Source of the DNA: Lethocerus indicus
Taxonomy: Eukaryota > Arthropoda > Insecta > Hemiptera > Belostomatidae
Reading direction: 5' to 3'
DNA length: 64,000 nt
Assembly: GCA_019843655.1 (NCBI GenBank)
Contig: JACDQD010000010.1
Coordinates: 3,083,637-3,147,636 of the forward strand
In this document: positions 60,691-64,000 of the stretch, piece after piece
How positions within the stretch are numbered: the stretch's first letter is position 1
Layout: each line of letters begins with the position of its first letter
The notes under the pieces: generated by a model
The model's input: the letters and a program-made list of their open reading frames with translations, nothing else
Told to the model about the DNA's origin: nothing
Databases searched by the model: none
Translations under genes and position numbers: made by a program

Positions 60691-63600
60691 TTCAGAATTT
60701 AAGTTTAAAGAAACAGTCGGCAAACTGCATTGAAGCCAAACTCACAAATCCGGCTTTACACAAGTTCAATTGTAGATGAAATGTCTAAAAAAATGTGTTT
60801 GCTTAATTTTTGGTTTAAGGAACGCGGAGATGGGGCTTGAAACCGACGCCCGCAACGGGTTATTGCGTAGTGACGTAGCTGTTTTCTTAAATGAGAAGCG
60901 TTCGGTGCCAAATGAGTTAAACGCTAATTGGTGGGGGAATTGGAGGGGAAGCCGTCTTAAGGCGCTTGAAACGCCGCGAAATAAAATCATGAGACATGTC
61001 GACAACATCAGATTCAACAACGGCTACCCGCATAGACGAGCGTCCCCCCCCACCGCAAAACGTGTTCCTGGGGCATCGATCACTCGGTCCCGAAGACGTG
61101 TCAACGCTCGCGTGTTCGACACAGAAAGGTTTCGACTTTCCGCCATCAATATCCATGAAACGTTTCCGACAGAACGGCCGTCCTGCTATTTTCCGACGTT
61201 TAACCGAGTGATATCTGAGCACGCGACAACCGGCCGGACTATTAATTCCCGGACACTTTTGATTAGGCGGATACGAAAAATAATGACATATTAGGGCCAC
61301 CACGATAAATTGACTAATCCGGTTTCTTTCCAAATATAAGTCTGATATCTAATTTAAAATAATATAGAATATATATAACAATAATTCAGAAAATACACGT
61401 CACTAATCAGAATTACTCCCATATTTATATATTGGAATGTGCACATCGCACAACTTATTATGCTGTAACAATACAGTCACCAATTTTTTATATACTTTTA
61501 TAAAGCAAATGGAATGAATCGTAAATAGCGACCTGAAGGAAGGAATTCGGTCCCTTAAGGTGTAATGTGTTAATACATTCAATGATATGCGTATCACCTA
61601 GGAAAAAAAGCAATAAGATATATGAGCATGCGAAAAAGGAGCAGCATTTGAATTCAAAAATAATTTCAAGTTGATTTTTTTCGGAATTTGAGCTACACAG
61701 CTCAAACATAGTAGAACGAAAGAAAGAGGGTTTTTTCTATCTATCTTCTATCTGTCATTTATTCAGATGTAGCGTCGTTCGTCTCTTCGGACAATTGCAG
61801 AAAAATGAAAACGCGCCCTAAAAGAAAATACGAGGATAAGCGAGATTATTTGTCGGCAATTCCTCGTGCCCGCTTCAAAGTCATAAAGTTGTAAGAGGAG
61901 GCATAAAACGAGAGCCGAAAAGCGACTCTGCATGGAAACTGGAACGAATCCCCCGCGATAACCGCCTATCATCACTCCGAGCATCCTTCCTGCCCTACAT
62001 AATTCTCAACAACAGATACGAGGATTACGACAGAAAACAGTCTTTCTTCCACAAAATAGAATTGTCGTGGGGAACTGTTTTTAATTTTCAGCGCAATTTA
62101 ACTAACGAGCAATTATTAAGAATTGTATTTTTAACCTGTATTTTTATAGCGGAATGAACTGTTATTAGTTTTATTTTTATTAATTTTTGTTTCTTTGTCG
62201 AATTTGATTAGTATTTCTATTGATTTTTTGAGTTTTTTAATATATTGTTTAATTCTTGCCAAGACGGCAGTCTTTTTCTTATCTTCTTCTTTGCATTCAG
62301 TTGTAGAAGACTGTTGGTTCTTATCCTCCTGGTAATTGAAACGCCCGTATTTTCTTATGTGACCTGTTCTTACGCGATTTAGGGTGACTTCTTCTTGACT
62401 TGCTAATTGTTTGTGTGGTTTCCAGCGATATGTGCTTGATTTTATGTGTCTTCGTTTTGTCCATTTCCATTTTTCTAGTGCTCTCTCTATTCTAATATTT
62501 CTTTTCCCTAGCGGCGGTGGGGGAACCTTGCAGAAGGAAAACCCCGTTCCGACATTTAAGTTATTAGGCCCGGCAATGCATTTAGGACCGGCCGGATCTA
62601 ATTTCAAATCCGCAACTGACTGCTTAAGTGATTCCAGAAAGCTCTTGAGGATTTAACTCAATTTTATTTTGTAAGGCGAGTGTGGGCGGCGCTGCAATTT
62701 AGAAGCGGCGGGCTGAAAACGATCATTTTTAATTTCGTATAATATTTCGGACGAGGAAACTCTTAATGGAAACGAAAGAAAGTGGCGGCGGTCTCTGGGA
62801 AACTGAATACACCCCGGACTGGCCAATTAGTACGCTCAATAATAATAATCCGCACGCAATTTAGAAACTGTTCGCACGCTTCCTCCTCCATCGGCCGGCA
62901 TTATTATCGTCCCCTTTGCGTTATTATAAAACATAAGAAAGATTTTTTCTTCCTGCCAATAAAAAGACAGGAATAAAGGAACGATAAATAATTGGTGTCC
63001 TAAATGCCTAAGAATCTACTCAATTGCTTGGAAAAAACAAAACTGAAACCACTGCAAATTAAACACGTCCATTCGGGAGAAACCAAGGCAAGGAAGTCAG
63101 CAAGATGGGTGATTTTTAATATCCTAGAAATACATATATCCTGTGAACGTTAGACAATGGATGTCGGTATTTCACAGAAGCGAAGCAATTCTCTTCCCTC
63201 AGCTTCCTGGTATATGTACGTGTTGCGGGAGGAAAATGTCTGAGGAAAGTCCCGACGAGAAATTATGGAATGCTGTATGTGTCGCTATTATTAGGCTGTT
63301 ATTAAACATTACGGCCGCACATCGTGGTCGCAAGGTCCGAAGGTTAATTATTAATCCATGGCTCAACTTCCCCTCGACACACGAGATGAAATAATAAGAT
63401 AGAATAGTAACTTGTTTACCCTCGCAACACCCAAGCTGTCGCCGATAGATATTTCAGGATAAATAATCGACAAAAACGAGGGGGTTATTTTTGAACTACA
63501 TTCTTCAAAAACGTACTGGTGCAGTGTCGGCGCTCTGTTCGCGACTTTTATCGCGGCAAAGTATTGTATTTTATTGTTACATTGTATTGTTATCCGGCTA

Positions 63601-64000
63601 ACGAAGTTATCGGGCCCCGCGTCCCTATTATTCCGGGATCTTAATTATTCACATTTAAGTCTGTTTCGGTTTTTTATTTCAAGGATCCTTCCGCCTTCCC
63701 CTTTTCTCCAGTTTGGCCCTGCGCGTTGTACACACACAAAGCCTAATTACAGGCAACGCTTCTTTGGGGACGACGCGAAAGTTGCGGCCTTGAGACTCGG
63801 CGCCTTTATTCGCCTATGGGCTAGTGCCAATTTCGGTTTCGGTGACACGAAATTCAGGACATAATTCGAGTTCACACGTTACTCCGGTCACACCAAGAAA
63901 TTATATTCATATTATAGTGTATATTGCATTTAAATTAGTTCGTATCTTAATTTTTAAAGTACCAGTCGCCAGGTAGTATGAAACCAAAACTTTCACTGAA

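Larger units (their letters stand above)
56634..64000. other. Sequence upstream of trio exon A: intron or 5' flank
   Basis: No exon was recognised on either strand. The pyrimidine-rich acceptor at 56634 implies that an upstream exon exists, and it may lie beyond the window. The stretch holds a TA microsatellite (59399-59440), R1 repeat copies (58381, 60531 and a weak one at 63070-63110), a small E-box/GATA cluster (59560-59605) and a CpG-rich patch at about 57050-57410. Overlapping long frames on both strands at 60776-61333 and a Lys-rich frame at 62131-62607 have no recognisable domains. Confidence 0.65.

Noticed and set aside
60776..61333. Overlapping long frames on both strands (172 and 138 codons, with a third of 71)
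   Set aside because: Open on several frames of both strands at once, which points to local composition. None resembles a known family or continues trio.
62131..62607. 158-codon Lys/Arg-rich minus-strand frame upstream of exon A
   Set aside because: Considered as an upstream trio exon, but it shows no TRIO similarity. The Lys/Asn richness is what AT-rich DNA gives by chance, and I saw no convincing donor leaving the one-base phase needed for exon A.

Overview
The window is a piece of an animal nuclear genome, most likely an insect and at least an arthropod. It is AT-rich, its genes are split by GT-AG introns, and the only recognisable gene is read on the minus strand. Nine exon positions, one of them occupied by two rival exons, encode the amino-terminal part of TRIO, the large Rho-family guanine-nucleotide exchange factor also represented in vertebrates by Kalirin. 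The exons encode the Sec14/CRAL-TRIO domain and then the first spectrin repeats. The catalytic DH-PH modules lie beyond coordinate 1 and are not in the window.

Layout in transcription order, from high to low coordinates. 56447-56633 opens the Sec14 domain and is followed by a 41.5 kb intron. 14736-14934 and 7336-7449 complete the domain, separated by a 7.3 kb intron. A compact cluster at 3823-6922 encodes the spectrin-repeat region. After the codon pair Thr-Glu at 3823 there are two candidate next exons, 2218-2355 and 987-1079. They have the same phase at both ends, clearly related first 19 residues and the same T|gtatgt donor. They look like an old tandem exon duplication giving two alternative spectrin linkers, one proline-rich and one not. 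This is the most interesting observation in the window.

The gene spans two kinds of sequence. From about 1 to 7.5 kb, which holds the exon cluster, the DNA is very AT-rich and nearly devoid of CpG. Upstream of about 7.5 kb the large introns are much richer in GC and CpG. One of the two rival exons (2218-2355) is a CpG-retaining island within the CpG-poor part.

The remaining sequence of roughly 60 kb is non-coding as far as I can tell. It holds microsatellites, G-rich tracts, small perfect palindromes and hairpins, and two old dispersed repeat families. One family, of unknown nature, has six or seven degenerate copies from 35 to 63 kb, all in the same direction. The other has a CTGANGA...GAAAC...GTCTAG core resembling hammerhead ribozymes of Penelope-like retroelements. 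No tRNA, rRNA, CRISPR or complete mobile element was recognised. The upstream 5' exon(s) and promoter of the gene were not found.
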